Assembly: GCA_963809875.1 (NCBI GenBank)
Contig: CAWELC010000008.1
Span: 62,001-126,000 of the forward strand
Length of the DNA stretch: 64,000 bases
Reading direction: 5' to 3'
From: JAFGAS01 sp963809875
Lineage (GTDB): Bacteria > Desulfobacterota > Zymogenia > Zymogenales > Zymogenaceae
Made by a program: the position numbers and the translations under genes. Below, in pieces: positions 17,508-27,877 of this stretch (position 1 is the first letter of the stretch; each line of letters opens with the position of its first letter). The notes beneath the pieces were generated by a model that ran no database searches, was not told the DNA's origin, and was given only the letters and a program-made list of their open reading frames with translations.

Positions 17508-17707
17508 CGGCTGCTCTCGCGCCGGTCGGCGGGCCGGGGGGCGACGGAGGGGACGCGGCAGGACGTGGAGACGTCCGGCGATATGTGCCCGGCCCGTGGC
17601 CCCATCATCATCAATGACGTGTTAACGGGGCGCCCTCAACGGCGCCCGAAACGATTTTTCCGCCGCGACGCCGGCAGCGTCGCACAGTCTCTCGTCAGGG
17701 GTAACCG
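17508..17707 (+). other. Intergenic stretch between fabK and fabD
   Basis: No gene is supported here. A GC-rich hairpin (GGGCGCC with GGCGCCC) lies near 17628-17646 and is followed, after seven bases, by a T-run (ATTTTTCC). It might be a weak terminator or attenuator inside the fatty acid gene block. No remnant of plsX or fabH is recognisable. Confidence 0.4.
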
Positions 17708-18661
17708 GTGTCCCGTTTCGCGCTCGTGTTTCCCGGCCAGGGTTCCCAGTCCGTGGGGATGGGCGCCGACATCATCGCCGACTTCAAGGCCGCGCGGCTC
17801 GTCTTTGAGGAGGCCGAGGACGAGCTCCACAGGAATATTCGGAAGCTCATCCTGGAAGGTCCGGCCGATGAGCTCGGCAAAGACGGAGAATACGCAGCCG
17901 GCGATCCTCGTCCTGTCGACGGCGATCCTGGCGGCGCTGCGGGAGGCCGGTGTCGGGAGCAATAATCGGCCGGCCTTTGCCGCCGGCCACAGCCTCGGCG
18001 AGTACTCGGCCCTGGTGGCCGCCGAGGCGCTGCCGGTGCGGCAGGCCGCCGAGCTCGTCGCAAAGCGGGGCAGATTCATGCAGGAGGCGGTCGGGCGAGG
18101 GGCAGGGCGCGATGGCGGCGGTCATCGGACTCGACGGTGACAAGCTCGATCGAATCCTCAGCGGAGGTTTCGACCGCCGATGAGATCGTCACTGCGGCCA
18201 ATTTTAACGCGCCCGGGTCAGATCGTTATATCGGGTCACCGGACCGCGGTCGAGCGGGCCGCAGGAAGGGCGAAAGAGGCCGGGTGCGCGGGCCGTTATC
18301 ATCCTCAAGGTCAGCGTCCCCTCACACTGCCCGTTGATGAAGGGGCGGCCGAGAAGCTGAAAAGCGAGCTGGCTCCGGATATCGTTTGCCGAGCCGGTGA
18401 TACCGGTCGTCTCAACGTGACGGCCGCGCCGTACCCCGGGGCGGGCGCGATTGCCGACCTCCTGGTCAAGCAGCTGGTCGCTGCCGGTGCTCTGGGAACA
18501 GAGCGTGCGCTACATGATCGACAACGGGGTCACGGATTTCATCGAGGTGGGGCCGGGCACGGTGCTGTCGGGCCTGATCAAACGGATAGACGCTACGGTG
18601 GGACTGCTCTCGGTAGGAGACATGGCCTCGACTCAGGGAGGCGCAAAAAAAATATCAATAG
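17708..18661 (+). CDS. fabD: Malonyl-CoA:ACP transacylase FabD (multiple frameshifts)
   Basis: Transfers malonyl groups to acyl carrier protein. The first segment is MSRFALVFPGQGSQSVGMGA; the active-site Ser is in AGHSLGEYSALVAA; later pieces are AVIGLDGDKLDRIL, EIVTAANFNAPG, AAEKLKSEL and MIDNGVTDFIEVGPGTVLSG with the conserved glycine run near the end. Removing one G near 18637 gives a natural end (STQEAQKKYQ) and a TAG at 18659-18661. Length about 317 residues. At least five frame changes are needed. fabG begins 74 bases downstream. Confidence 0.9.
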
Positions 18662-18735
18662 TCTTGCAAAATCGAGAAACTTGTGCTTTAGATAGTAAGA
18701 TACGGGTCCGCGGTGTGTCGGGAGGGGAGCGGCAG

Positions 18736-19481
18736 GTGCTTGACGGAAAGGTGGCGATCGTCACCGGGGCTTCCCGGGGTATCGGACGGGCGATCGCGGT
18801 AAACTCTGGCCGCCCAAGCGGCGCGCGTCTTTGTCAACTATCGGACGAACGAAGAAGCCGCCCGGGAGGTCCGGGAAGAGATCGTGAACGCGGGCGGGCG
18901 CGGCCGACCTCCTTCGGCTGTGACGTGACGTCGGCCGGACGACGTCAACGCCGCCGTCAAGAGCGTGCTGGAGCGGCGGGTCGCATCGATATTCTGGTCA
19001 ATAACGCCGGCCGGACCCGCGACAACCTCTTCGTCTTTATGAAGGAGAGCGACTGGGACGAGGTGCTGGACACCAACCTCAAGGGAACGTACCTGATGAC
19101 CAAGGCGGTCATCAGGCCGATGTTCAAGGCGAAGTGGGGTCGGATCGTCAACATTGCGTCGGTCGCCGGGCAGTACGGAAATCCCGGGCAGGTCAATTAC
19201 TCGGCATCCAAGGCGGGGATCATCGGGTTTACCAAGGCGGTCGCCAGGGAGTTTGCCGAGCGCGGTATTACGGTCAACGCCGTATCGCCGGGACTTATCG
19301 ACACCGAGATGAGCCGGGCGCTCCCCGAAAAGGCGAGGACAGGCCATCATCTCCCAGATTCCCGCGGGCAGGATGGGGACCGGCCGGGAAGTGGCCGATA
19401 CGGTGAGTTTCCTTGGTTTCGGAGTGGGCCGACTATATTACGGGCCAGGTTATCGGAGTGAACGGCGGTCTATTCATGTAA
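18736..19481 (+). CDS. fabG: 3-oxoacyl-ACP reductase FabG (frameshifted)
   Basis: NADPH-dependent short-chain dehydrogenase of fatty acid synthesis. KVAIVTGASRGIGRAIA binds the cofactor; DILVNNAGRTRDNLF, the catalytic Ser in NIASVAGQYGNPGQ and the Tyr and Lys in VNYSASKAGIIGFTKA are intact in one frame. The N-terminal 50 residues and the last 40 need frame correction; the end reads IGVNGGLFM. The start is GTG at 18736 after GGGAGGGGAG. Corrected length is about 247 residues, as usual. Confidence 0.92.
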
Positions 19482-19528
19482 ATCCTGTTTAGAGAGTGTG
19501 TTAGCCTATACAATGGTAGGAGGAAAAA

Positions 19529-19761
19529 ATGGCATCGGTTGAGGAAAGGGTCTTGAAATCATTGCGGAACAGCTTGGACTGGATAAGGACGAGATACAGA
19601 TGGAGGCTTCCTTTATCGACGATCTGGGCGCCGACTCTCTGGACATCGTCGAGATGATCATGACTATAGAGGACGAGTTTGACGTGGAGATCTCCGACGA
19701 GGACGCCGAGAAGATCGTCACGGTTCAGGACGCTATCAACTATATTAATGATAAGCTCTAA
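19529..19761 (+). CDS. acpP: Acyl carrier protein (one-base deletion near the start)
   Basis: Carrier of growing acyl chains. The start MASVEERVL is in one frame. The rest, IIAEQLGLDKDEI through DDLGADSLDIVEMIM to AINYINDKL, is in another. The phosphopantetheine Ser lies in GADSLD. Here one G seems to be missing (TTGAAATC where TTGGAAATC is expected). The corrected length is 78 residues. TAGGAGG precedes the ATG. In many related genomes fabF follows; here rpiB does, 11 bases on. Confidence 0.93.
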
Positions 19762-19772
19762 TCGGAGAGCAC

Positions 19773-20224
19773 ATGAAGGTAGCCGTCGGTTCGGACCACG
19801 GCGGTCTGGACCTGAAGAAGGTGGTGGACGAGGTGCTCGTGGCCGAAGGCATTCAGGTCATTGATATCGGCACGAATTCTCCTGATCCGGTTGACTATCC
19901 CGACTACGCCCAAAAGGTGGCGGAGCTGGTTCGGGATGGGGCGGCCGATCTGGGTATTCTCGTCTGTGGAACGGGAATCGGGATGAGTATTGCCGCCAAC
20001 AAGGTCTCTGGAATCCGAGCGGCGCTGGCATGGGATATCTTTACGGCCCGCATGGCGCGTCGGCACAACAACGCCAATGTCCTTACGCTTGGGAGGGAGG
20101 ATCACCGGGCCGGAACTGGCCAAGGAAATCGTTCGGGCATTCGTTCGAGAGCCGTTTGAAGCCGGCAGACACGAAAAACGGGTTAACAAGATAGCACGAA
20201 ATCGAAAAGGAATCGCATACATGA
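19773..20224 (+). CDS. rpiB: Ribose-5-phosphate isomerase B (frameshifted near 20093 and 20193)
   Basis: Interconverts ribose 5-phosphate and ribulose 5-phosphate. MKVAVGSDHGGLDLKKVV, the active-site Cys in LGILVCGTGIGMSIAANK and ARMARRHNNANVLTLG are intact. One extra A near 20093 shifts the frame; afterwards it reads GRITGPELAKEIVRAF and EAGRHEKRVNKI. A further single-base correction near 20193 gives an end overlapping the glyA start (ATGA). The length is about 150 residues. Placing rpiB before glyA fits the common order in related genomes. Confidence 0.92.
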
Positions 20225-21485
20225 CCGTAGATCACAGAGGCCTGATTCACGCGGACCCGGAGCTTTACGGGCCATACAGGGTGAGATTAATCGTCAGGAA
20301 CATACGATCGTCCTCATAGCATCCGAAAACTTTCGTCAGCGAGGCCGTGCTTCAGGCTGCCGGCTCCGTCTTGACCAATAAATACGCGGAGGGTTATCCG
20401 GGAAAACGATACTATAACGGGTGCGAATTCGTCGACGTCGCCGAGCAGTTGGCCATAGACCGCACCAAGGCGGTCTTCGGGTGCGAGCACGTCAACGTTC
20501 AGCCCCATTCCGGTGTCCAGGCCAATATAGCGGTCCTCTTTTCAGTGCTCAATCCCGGCGACACGATCCTTTCCATGAACCTCTCCCATGGCGGCCATCT
20601 TTCTCACGGCAACCCCGTCAACATCTCGGGCCGGCTCTTCAATATCGTCTTCTATAATGTGAACAAAGAAACCGAGCGGATCGACTACGACGAAGTCATG
20701 GGTCTGGCCAGGCAGCACAAACCCCGCCTCATCATCTGCGGGGCAAGCTCGTATCCCCGGGAGATTGATTTCGCGAAGTTCGGGGAGATAGCCAAATCAT
20801 GCGGCGCTATGCTGATGGCCGACATTGCCCATATCGGCGGGCTTGTCGTCGCCGGGGTCCACAACAGCCCGGTGCCGATGAGCGATTTCGTGACCGTGAC
20901 GACCCACAAGACCATGCGCGGCCCTCGCGGCGGGATTATCATGTGCAAGGAGCAGTACGCCAAGAAGGTCGATTCTACGATATTCCCCGGCACTCAGGGC
21001 GGCCCCCTCATGCACGTCATCGCGGCCAAGGCCGTGGCCCTCAGGGAGGCCCTGACCGACGATTTCAAGCAGTATCAGCGTCAGATCGTGAAGAACGCAA
21101 AGGCGATGGCCGATCACCTCAAGGAGAAGGGATTCCGTATCGTATCGGGCGGCACCGATAATCACCTCTTCCTCATCGACGTCGGCCAAAACGGCCTTAC
21201 CGGCGACGTTGCCGCCGACGCCCTCGAACGGGCCGGCATATGCGCCAATAAAAACGGTATCCCCTACGACACCCGGCCCCCCCGGATCACCAGCGGGGTT
21301 CGGTTCGGCACCCCTGCGGTCACGACGCCGGGGAATGAAGGAAAAAGACGTAGTGGTCGTTGCCGATCTCATCGCCGGTGTCCTTTCAAATGTCACCGAT
21401 GAAAAAGCTATAGAGAAGACGCGAAGTCACCGTGAAAGAATTTCTCAAGGATTTTCCCATCTATCGCCACAAACTCGAGGGGTAG
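20221..21485 (+). CDS. glyA: Serine hydroxymethyltransferase (three frameshifts)
   Basis: PLP enzyme converting serine and tetrahydrofolate to glycine and methylene-tetrahydrofolate. The N-terminus is split: HADPELYGP in one frame, IQGEINRQEHTIVLIASENF in a second. The long body runs from SEAVLQAAGSVLTNKYAEGY through HSGVQANIAV and the PLP-lysine segment VTTHKTMRGPRGGI. The C-terminus past 21330 is in a third frame (RGMKEKDVVVVADLIAGVL, EFLKDFPIYRHKLEG). Corrected length is about 420 residues. It overlaps rpiB by four bases. Confidence 0.94.
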
Positions 21486-21494
21486 CGCGTCCCC

Positions 21495-22065
21495 TTGAAA
21501 CAAACGGACAATAAGACGGACCATCGTCGTCCCGGATGGGACGAATATTTCATGGGGATCGTCGATCTCGTCGCCCAGCGATCCACCTGCGTCAGGAGAC
21601 AGGTGGGGGCCGTGATCGTTAAAGATAAGAATATCCTGGCCACGGGCTATAACGGGGCGCCCGCGGGGTCTGGCCCACTGCACCGAGGTGGGCTGCCTCA
21701 GGGATCAGCTCAACGTCCCTTCCGGCGAGAAGCACGAGCTCTGCCGCGGCCTCCATGCCGAACAGAACGCAATCATCCAGGCGGCCTATCACGGCGTTGG
21801 TATCAACGGCGCCACCATCTATACCGCAACCTTTCCCTGCGTCATCTGCACCAAGATGATCATCAACGCCGGAATTATGAGGGTCGTCTACCGGGAACGT
21901 TACGACGACCGGCTCTCTCGAGAACTCCTTCAGGAGGCGGGGATTACCGTTGAGCGATTCGTCGCCGCTGGCGACTCCCGCGGCTCGATGACGGCCGCGG
22001 CCTCTCCCGACAGGCCCGGCGCGAAATCCCCGGTGCTAAGCCTTTTCTTGGCTCAGGACAAATAG
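21495..22065 (+). CDS. comEB: Deoxycytidylate (dCMP) deaminase family protein (frameshifted near 21671)
   Basis: Zinc-dependent deaminase making dUMP from dCMP. RPGWDEYFMGIVDLVAQRST and VGAVIVKDKNILATGYNGAP open the protein; after one extra base it continues with CLRDQL, the zinc motif LHAEQNAIIQAAYHG and FPCVICTKMIINAG. Start is TTG at 21495, nine bases after glyA. The tail after residue 155 (GDSRGSMTAAASPDRPG and beyond) is longer than usual and may be a further frame error or a strain-specific extension. Confidence 0.85.
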
Positions 22066-22081
22066 GTGGTAACGCAGCCAG

Positions 22082-22554
22082 ATGAAGTGTCCCTTTTGCG
22101 GTTTCATGGACGATAAGGTCATCGACTCCCGCCTCGGCAAGGACGGCGACATCATCCGACGCAGGCGGGAATGCCTCAAGTGCGAAAGGCGTTTCACCAC
22201 CTACGAGCGGGTCGAGGACGTGCTGCCGATGGTGGTCAAGAAGGACGGAAGACGGGAGCCGTTCGACCGCAACAAGATCCTGCTCGGCATCAAGAAGGCC
22301 TGCGAGAAACGGCCGATCAGCGTCCAGGCCGTCGAAAAGGTCGTCGACGAGGATCGAGGCGAGCTTCTCGGAGGCGTCCGATCGGGAGGTCAAGAGCACC
22401 GAGATAGGCGAGAGGGTGATGAGATACCTGAGGGACCTGGATGACGTGGCCTACGTCCGTTTCGCCTCGGTCTACCGGTCTTTCAAGGATATCAACGAAT
22501 TCATGTCCGAGCTCAAGGATATCCTGGACCGGCGGGACGAGCACCAAGAAATAG
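22082..22554 (+). CDS. nrdR: Transcriptional repressor NrdR (frameshifted)
   Basis: Zinc-ribbon and ATP-cone repressor of ribonucleotide reductase genes. MKCPFCGFMDDKVIDSR and RRRECLKCERRFTTYERVE form the zinc ribbon; VVKKDGRREPFDRNKILLGI and KACEKRPIS belong to the ATP cone. After two frame changes the end reads ERVMRYLRDLDDVAYVRFAS and SVYRSFKDINEFMSELKD. The stop TAG at 22552-22554 touches the ribD ATG. About 157 residues, the family norm. comEB-nrdR-ribD is a common gene order. Confidence 0.93.
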
Positions 22555-23676
22555 ATGGATATCCGCTTCATGAAGAGGGCGCTGGCGGCGGCGGCGCGAT
22601 ACGAGGGAAAGACCTCCCCGAACCCGCCGGTGGGCGCGGTGTTCGTCAAAGACGGCCGGATCATCGGCGAGGGGGTCCACGAGGGACCGGGAACCCCGCA
22701 CGCGGAGGTCGAAGGCCCTGGATCGCGCGCCGTCGGCGTGCGGGGGGCCGACCTCTACGTGACGCTGGAGCCGTGCAGCCATCACGGGCAGGACCCCGCC
22801 CTGCACCGACGCCCTGATCGATTCGGGCGTCAGGCGCGTCTTCATCGGGATGAAAGACCCCAATCCCGACGTGCGGGGGGGCGGCGCCGGAATACTGAGG
22901 GACGCCGGGATCGAGGTAGTCTTCGAGGGCATGGCCGGGACAATCGAGCGATTCTACGAGGCCTATACAAAATTCGTCACCAGGAAAGATCCCGTTCGTT
23001 ACGCTGAAGGCGGCCCTGACGCTTGACGGCAAGATCGCCACTGCCGCCGGAGATTCCCAGTGGATATCGTCTGAACCCTCCCGGCGCTTCGTCCATCGCA
23101 TGCGGGCGAAATCGGACGCGGTGCTGGTCGGCATCGGAACGGTGAAAAAGGACGATCCGCTGCTGACGGTGCGGATGGTCCGCGGGACGAGATCCGCACC
23201 GGGTGATCGTCGATCCCGATCTCGAGATGCCGCCGGGCGCCCGGATGCTTTCCGAGGGGACGGGCGCGGTCATTATCGGGGCGGCGCAGGACGCCGATAG
23301 ACGGAGGGCCGACGCACTTGCGGCCCGGGGCGCCCAGATCGTCTACGTGACCCGCGCGCCGATGACGGCAAGCTCGACATCGAAGCCCTCCTCGTCGAAA
23401 TCGCCCGGCGCAGACGTCATGCGGCTCCTCGTGGAAGGGGGGGCAAACATCTTTACATATTTCATTACCCGTGCTATATTCGATAAAATAGTGCTCGTAT
23501 ACGCCCCGAAGATACTCACCGGGGGCGACGGGCTGGGGCTGACCGTCGGCCGGGGACCCGAACGGATCGCCGATGCCGTCAGGGTGTCGGACATGACGGT
23601 TCGCCGGCTCGGCGAGGATTTCATCGTCGAGGGCGTATCGATAGGGGAAAGGCCGGCGGCCGGCTCGGGCGGATGA
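22555..23676 (+). CDS. ribD: Bifunctional riboflavin deaminase/reductase RibD (multiple frameshifts)
   Basis: Carries out the deamination and reduction steps of riboflavin synthesis. The deaminase part has RYEGKTSPNPPVGAVFVKDG, GTPHAEVE and LYVTLEPCSHHG with the zinc ligands. The reductase part has LDGKIATAAGDSQWISSE, VLVGIGTVKKDDPLL, RLLVEGGANIFTYF and LVYAPKILTGGDGLGL. Frame changes occur near 22720, 22795, 22990, 23195 and 23360. Corrected length is about 373 residues. First of four consecutive riboflavin genes. Confidence 0.92.
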
Positions 23677-23744
23677 TCGGCCGCGAAGGGATCGAGGGCC
23701 GGCGCGGATCAGACCTGTCGGGCGTGAGGAGGAGCACGAGAGCG

Positions 23745-24396
23745 TTGTTTACCGGCATCATCGAGTCGATCGGGACGGTGGACTCCGTCAGGAAGCAGGG
23801 GAAGCGTCTACATCCTGACGATCGATACGGCGCTGGATCTTTCCGATACCGGGTCGGCGACAGTGTCTCGGTCGACGGCGTCTGCCTGACGGTCGTCGGT
23901 ATCTCGGGCAGCTCCTTTTCGGTGGAGGCCACCCCCGAGACCCTCTCCCGGTCGACCCTGAAGGACGCCGCCAAGGGCTCCCGGGTAAACCTGGAACGCG
24001 CGCTCAGGCTTACGGACCGTCTCGGCGGCCATCTGGTCCAGGGACACGTGGAGGGAACCGGCAGAATCCGGCAGCGTCACCCGTGATGCCGACGGCCTGA
24101 TTATCGAAATCGATACCGACGCCCGCGATTATGAAATACCTTGTCGACAAGGGATCGGTGGCGGTGGACGGCATCAGCCTGACGGTCAATTCGCTGACCA
24201 GGGCGGGCTTTACCGTCAATATCATCGGGCATACCGAAAACGCAGACGACGCTCGCATCAAAAGAGGCGGGCGCAGAGGTAAATATCGAGACCGATATCA
24301 TCGGCAGATATATCGAGCGGCTGCTGACTCAGACGGCATTCACCGGGCAGGGACGGGATTACCCTGTCAAAACTCGCCCAGGAAGGATACGTGTAG
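23745..24396 (+). CDS. ribE: Riboflavin synthase alpha chain (frameshifted)
   Basis: Makes riboflavin from two molecules of dimethylribityllumazine. The two lumazine-binding repeats are visible: FTGIIESIGTV, VGDSVSVDGVCLTVVGIS and GGHLVQGHVEGTG in the first; YLVDKGSVAVDGISLTVNSL and GFTVNIIGHT in the second. Removing one G near 24348 gives the end ITLSKLAQEGYV. Start is taken as TTG at 23745 because the family begins MFTGIIE; GAGGAGG lies upstream. Length about 217 residues. Confidence 0.92.
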
Positions 24397-24406
24397 GAGA
24401 CTATCT

Positions 24407-25614
24407 ATGCCGGCTTCACCGATTCCCGAGATACTGGAAGACATCAAACAAGGTAAAATCGTCATCCTGGCCGACGACGAATCCCGCGAAAACGAGGGTG
24501 ATCTCTTCATGGCCGCCGAGAAGGTAACGCCGGAGGCGATTAACTTCATGGCAAAATACGGCAGGGGACTCATCTGCCTTTCGCTGACGGAAGAAAAGGC
24601 CATGTCGCTTTCGCTGCCGCTGATGGTCAGGGACAATACGTCGAAGTTCGGGACGGCCTTTACGGTTTCGATCGAGGCGCGGCACGGCGTAACGACCGGC
24701 ATATCGGCGCACGACCGGGCGACCACGGTGCTGGCGGCGGTCAGGGACGACGCCGTGCCGGACGACCTTGTCGCGTCCCGGCCACGTCTTCCCGCTGATC
24801 GCGCGGCCCGGCGGTGTGCTGGTCAGGACCGGCCAGACCGAGGGTTCGGTGGATCTGGCGCGCCTGGCGGGCCTCCGGCCGTACGGCGTGATCTGCGAAA
24901 TCATGAGCGACGACGGGACGATGGCCCGGATGCCGGAGCTCGAGGAGTTCTCCGAACGGCATGACGTCAAGATCGCCACGGTCAAAGACATCATCGAGTA
25001 TCGACTGCGCATCGAATCCCTCGTCCATCGTGTGGCCGAGACGACGATCCCCACGAAGTTCGGCGGCGTCTTCAGGGCGATCGCCTACACGACCGACGTC
25101 GACGAGTCACGAGCACCTTGCCCTGGTGATGGGAGATATCAAGCCCACTGACAGTGTCCTGGTACGCGTGCACAGCGCCTGCCTCACCGGCGACGTCCTC
25201 GGCTCATTGAGATGCGACTGCGGCGATCAGCTTCAGGCCTCCCTGAGGATGATCACCGAAGAAAAAAAGGGCGTGCTCATCTATATGAACCAGGAGGGCA
25301 GGGGGATCGGGCTCACCAACAAGCTCAGGGCCTACGAGCTGCAGGACAAGGGGTATGACACCGTGGAGGCCAACGAGAAGCTCGGCTTCAAGGCCGACTT
25401 ACGGGATTACGGTATCGGGGCACAGATACTGGTGGACCTCGGTGTCAAGAGGATCCGCCTCATGACCAACAACCCCAAGAAGATCGTCGGACTCAAAGGG
25501 TACAATCTGGAGGTCGTCGAGCGGGTGCCCATCGAGATCGAACCCCAGGAAAGCAATATCGAGTATCTGAAGACAAAACGCGATAAAATGGGGCATATCC
25601 TCAATAAGGTTTAG
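24407..25614 (+). CDS. ribBA: Bifunctional DHBP synthase / GTP cyclohydrolase II RibBA (two one-base insertions)
   Basis: Makes the two precursors of riboflavin. The DHBP synthase half has LADDESRENEGDLFMAAEKV and GVTTGISAHDRATTVLAA. One extra base near 24771 and another near 25109 break the frame; correcting them gives DDLSRPGHVFPL and DEHEHLALVMGDI. The cyclohydrolase half has the zinc site ACLTGDVLGSLRCDCGDQL, YMNQEGRGIGLTNKLRAYEL and RLMTNNPKKIVGL. Corrected length is about 402 residues, usual for the fusion. It ends 10 bases before ribH. Confidence 0.95.
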
Positions 25615-25624
25615 GAGGCAGCAG

Positions 25625-26098
25625 ATGCCGCGGAATGTAGAAGGAAAGATCTCCGCTGAGGGCCTGAAATTTGCCATCGTACTATCCCGGTTCAACAGCT
25701 TCATCGGCGACAAGCTCCTGGACGGGGCCATCGACGGCATCGTCCGCCATGGGGGGAAAGACAACGACATTCACGTCTTTCGGGTTCCCGGCGCCTTTGA
25801 GATTCCCCCGATGGCAAAGAAGCTCGTCGATTCCGGTTCTTACAGCGCCGTCATCTGCCTCGGCGCGGTGATCCGGGGCTCCACGCCCCACTTTGAGTAT
25901 ATCGCCGCCGAATCGGCAAAGGGGGTGGCCAAGATCTCGATGGAGAGCCCCATCCCGGTCGCGTACGGTATTATCACCACCGATACTATCGAGCAGGCCA
26001 TCGAGCGGGCCGGGTCGAAATCCGGCAATAAGGGCTACGATGCGGCCGTCACCGCCATCGAGATGGCCAACCTCATGGATCAGATGAAAAAACTGTAA
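25625..26098 (+). CDS. ribH: 6,7-dimethyl-8-ribityllumazine synthase
   Basis: Intact 157-residue enzyme condensing the two riboflavin precursors. FAIVLSRFNSFIGDKLLDGA, VFRVPGAFEIPPMAKKL, CLGAVIRGSTPHFEYIAAES with the catalytic His, and AYGIITTDTIEQAIERAG are all typical. AGGAGGCAGC precedes the ATG. Being intact, it shows that the frame errors in its neighbours are not gene decay of the pathway. Confidence 0.97.
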   Translation: MPRNVEGKISAEGLKFAIVLSRFNSFIGDKLLDGAIDGIVRHGGKDNDIHVFRVPGAFEIPPMAKKLVDSGSYSAVICLGAVIRGSTPHFEYIAAESAKGVAKISMESPIPVAYGIITTDTIEQAIERAGSKSGNKGYDAAVTAIEMANLMDQMKKL

Positions 26099-26191
26099 CC
26101 GCTGCCGCTCTTTGACACGAAGCCCGATACCGGTGGGGTGTGCTGGAAAGAGCCAAACGTAATAGACTCACACGTCGGAGGATGGTCTGAA

Positions 26192-26695
26192 TTGGGCAAG
26201 AGACGAAAGGCGCGGGAGCTGGTTCTCCAGTTTCTCTACCAGGCCGATATGAACCCGCCGCAGGGGAGAGGTAATCCCCCAATCCGCCGTACCGGGGCAC
26301 GGGCAGCCGAGGGGAGCGCAGCGCCGGACTACAACCCAACCGCCATTGAGGAAGAGATAACGTCCTTCTGGGAGAACTTCAAGACCGAGGAGGAGGGGAA
26401 ATCGTTCTTCAGAGAGCTCGCCTGCGGCGTCATGATGCACTGGAGCGAGATAGATGCCCTCATCGACGGCGCCTCGGAAAACTGGCGCCTCTCGCGCATG
26501 GCGACGGTCGACCGCAATATCCTCCGATTCTCGGTCTACGAGCTCCTGTACCTCGAAGACATTCCCCCCCGGGTCACCATCAACGAAGCCGTCGAGATCG
26601 CAAAACGGTACGGCAGTGAAGAGAGCCCCTCGTTCATCAACGGCGTCCTGGATAAAATCGCACATACCCATTCGAAGAAGACCGATGCAAGCTAG
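26192..26695 (+). CDS. nusB: Transcription antitermination protein NusB with an internal insert
   Basis: Part of the rRNA antitermination complex. LGKRRKARELVLQFLYQADM, TVDRNILRFSVYELLYLED and VTINEAVEIAKRYGSEESPSF are typical. Between residues 25 and 50 there is an extra proline/arginine/glycine-rich stretch (PPQGRGNPPIRRTGARAAE), making the protein about 167 residues against a usual 130-145. The start is TTG at 26192 after GGAGGA; the longer open frame upstream has no family features. The insert could also reflect base errors. Confidence 0.88.
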   Translation: MGKRRKARELVLQFLYQADMNPPQGRGNPPIRRTGARAAEGSAAPDYNPTAIEEEITSFWENFKTEEEGKSFFRELACGVMMHWSEIDALIDGASENWRLSRMATVDRNILRFSVYELLYLEDIPPRVTINEAVEIAKRYGSEESPSFINGVLDKIAHTHSKKTDAS

Positions 26696-26874
26696 GGATT
26701 CTTTCGCCGTTTTGTGGTCATTGAATTCGTCTGAACGATAGAAACGGTGGTGCACCACACAAGCACGACCTCGTAAAGGGACCCGTCATATTGGCGGCCG
26801 GCAGTCTTTGTGGATCGGGCAATGCCTTTGAACATTGATCGTCCGTCCTTCATCACGATCGGGAGAAAAGAGCC

Positions 26875-27646
26875 ATGATATCCCGGATACCCAAAGAAAA
26901 AAAGTTCGCAACAAAACTCCTCTTCGTCCACGGGGCCTGGCATGGCGCCTGGTGCTGGAAGGGCTTCATGGATTACTTTTCCGGGCGCGGGTTTTCGTGC
27001 TGGGCGCTGGACCTTCCCGGGCATGGGGAGCGCTCCGGCGAGCCCGGCCTGTGGAAAACGAGCATGATGGACTACGTGGACGAGGTCGACCGCGCGGCAA
27101 AAGAGATCGGCAATCCCGTCATTATCGCGCACAGTATGGGCGGGTTTGTCGCGATGAAATACCTCGAGACGCGCCAAGCCTCCGGCGGCGGTCCTCGTCG
27201 CCCCCATGACGTTCCGCAACCTCCCCCGGCTGACGTTTCTCAAGATGGCCGTTCCAGTACCCGATGATGTTCGCCAAGTTCTCTGCCCTGAGGCCGCTCA
27301 CCGTACGATTCGGAGAAGATGTACCGCCGTCTCTTTCTCTTCAACGCGCCGAAATCGGTTTCCGAGGCCGGCTTTAAGAAGGTATCAAAGGAGTCGTCAC
27401 TGGCGCTGATGGGGGGAGGAATCCCCACGGTATGGTTGAGGCCGTGGCGGGTCACGTCGCCGATGCTGCTTCTGGCCTCCGGGCACGACTACTTCTTCCC
27501 GGAGCGGAATGAGCGCAGGACAGCAAAGGTTTACGGGGCGGATTTCAAAATCTACCCGGACATGGGGCACAATCTCATGATAGAGCAGGGGTGGGAAGCG
27601 AGTTGCCGCGGATATCTTCGACTGGCTGAAGACGCGGGTAAAATAG
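26875..27646 (+). CDS. Alpha/beta hydrolase (frameshifted)
   Basis: Serine hydrolase of the alpha/beta fold. The oxyanion motif FVHGAWHGAWCW, the nucleophile elbow IIAHSMGGFVAMKYLE, a late acid segment LLLASGHDYFFPERN and the His in YPDMGHNLMIEQGW are visible. Breaks near 27180, 27255-27310 and 27600 separate the parts; after the last one the end is AADIFDWLKTRVK with a stop at 27644-27646. Length about 257 residues. Substrate unknown. It is not obviously linked to nusB, 180 bases upstream. That gap (26696-26874) holds no clear gene. Confidence 0.78.
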
Positions 27647-27877
27647 CAGGGCGGCAAGTCATCACATCCCGGACAAGGGATTGTGGCATGAGGCTGAGGT
27701 CGTAATAAAGCAAGCTTCGACTATTCTCCCCAATATACTCACGCGACGGGCTGCGAGTACCACACCGACGACTACGGGGCGCTCATTGTTCACTTAATCC
27801 GAAAGAATTTGCCGTAGCCGGTTGCCTCGCTCATCATGGCGGGGCCCCCAAGAAGCGTCAGCTTTTTGGGGTGCTAC
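27647..27877. other. Intergenic stretch with a hairpin
   Basis: No gene is supported. Near 27845-27870 a hairpin (CCCCAAGAAG with CTTTTTGGGG, one mismatch) lies between the convergent hydrolase and small-protein genes and may end transcription on either side, although no long T-run follows. Confidence 0.35.
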
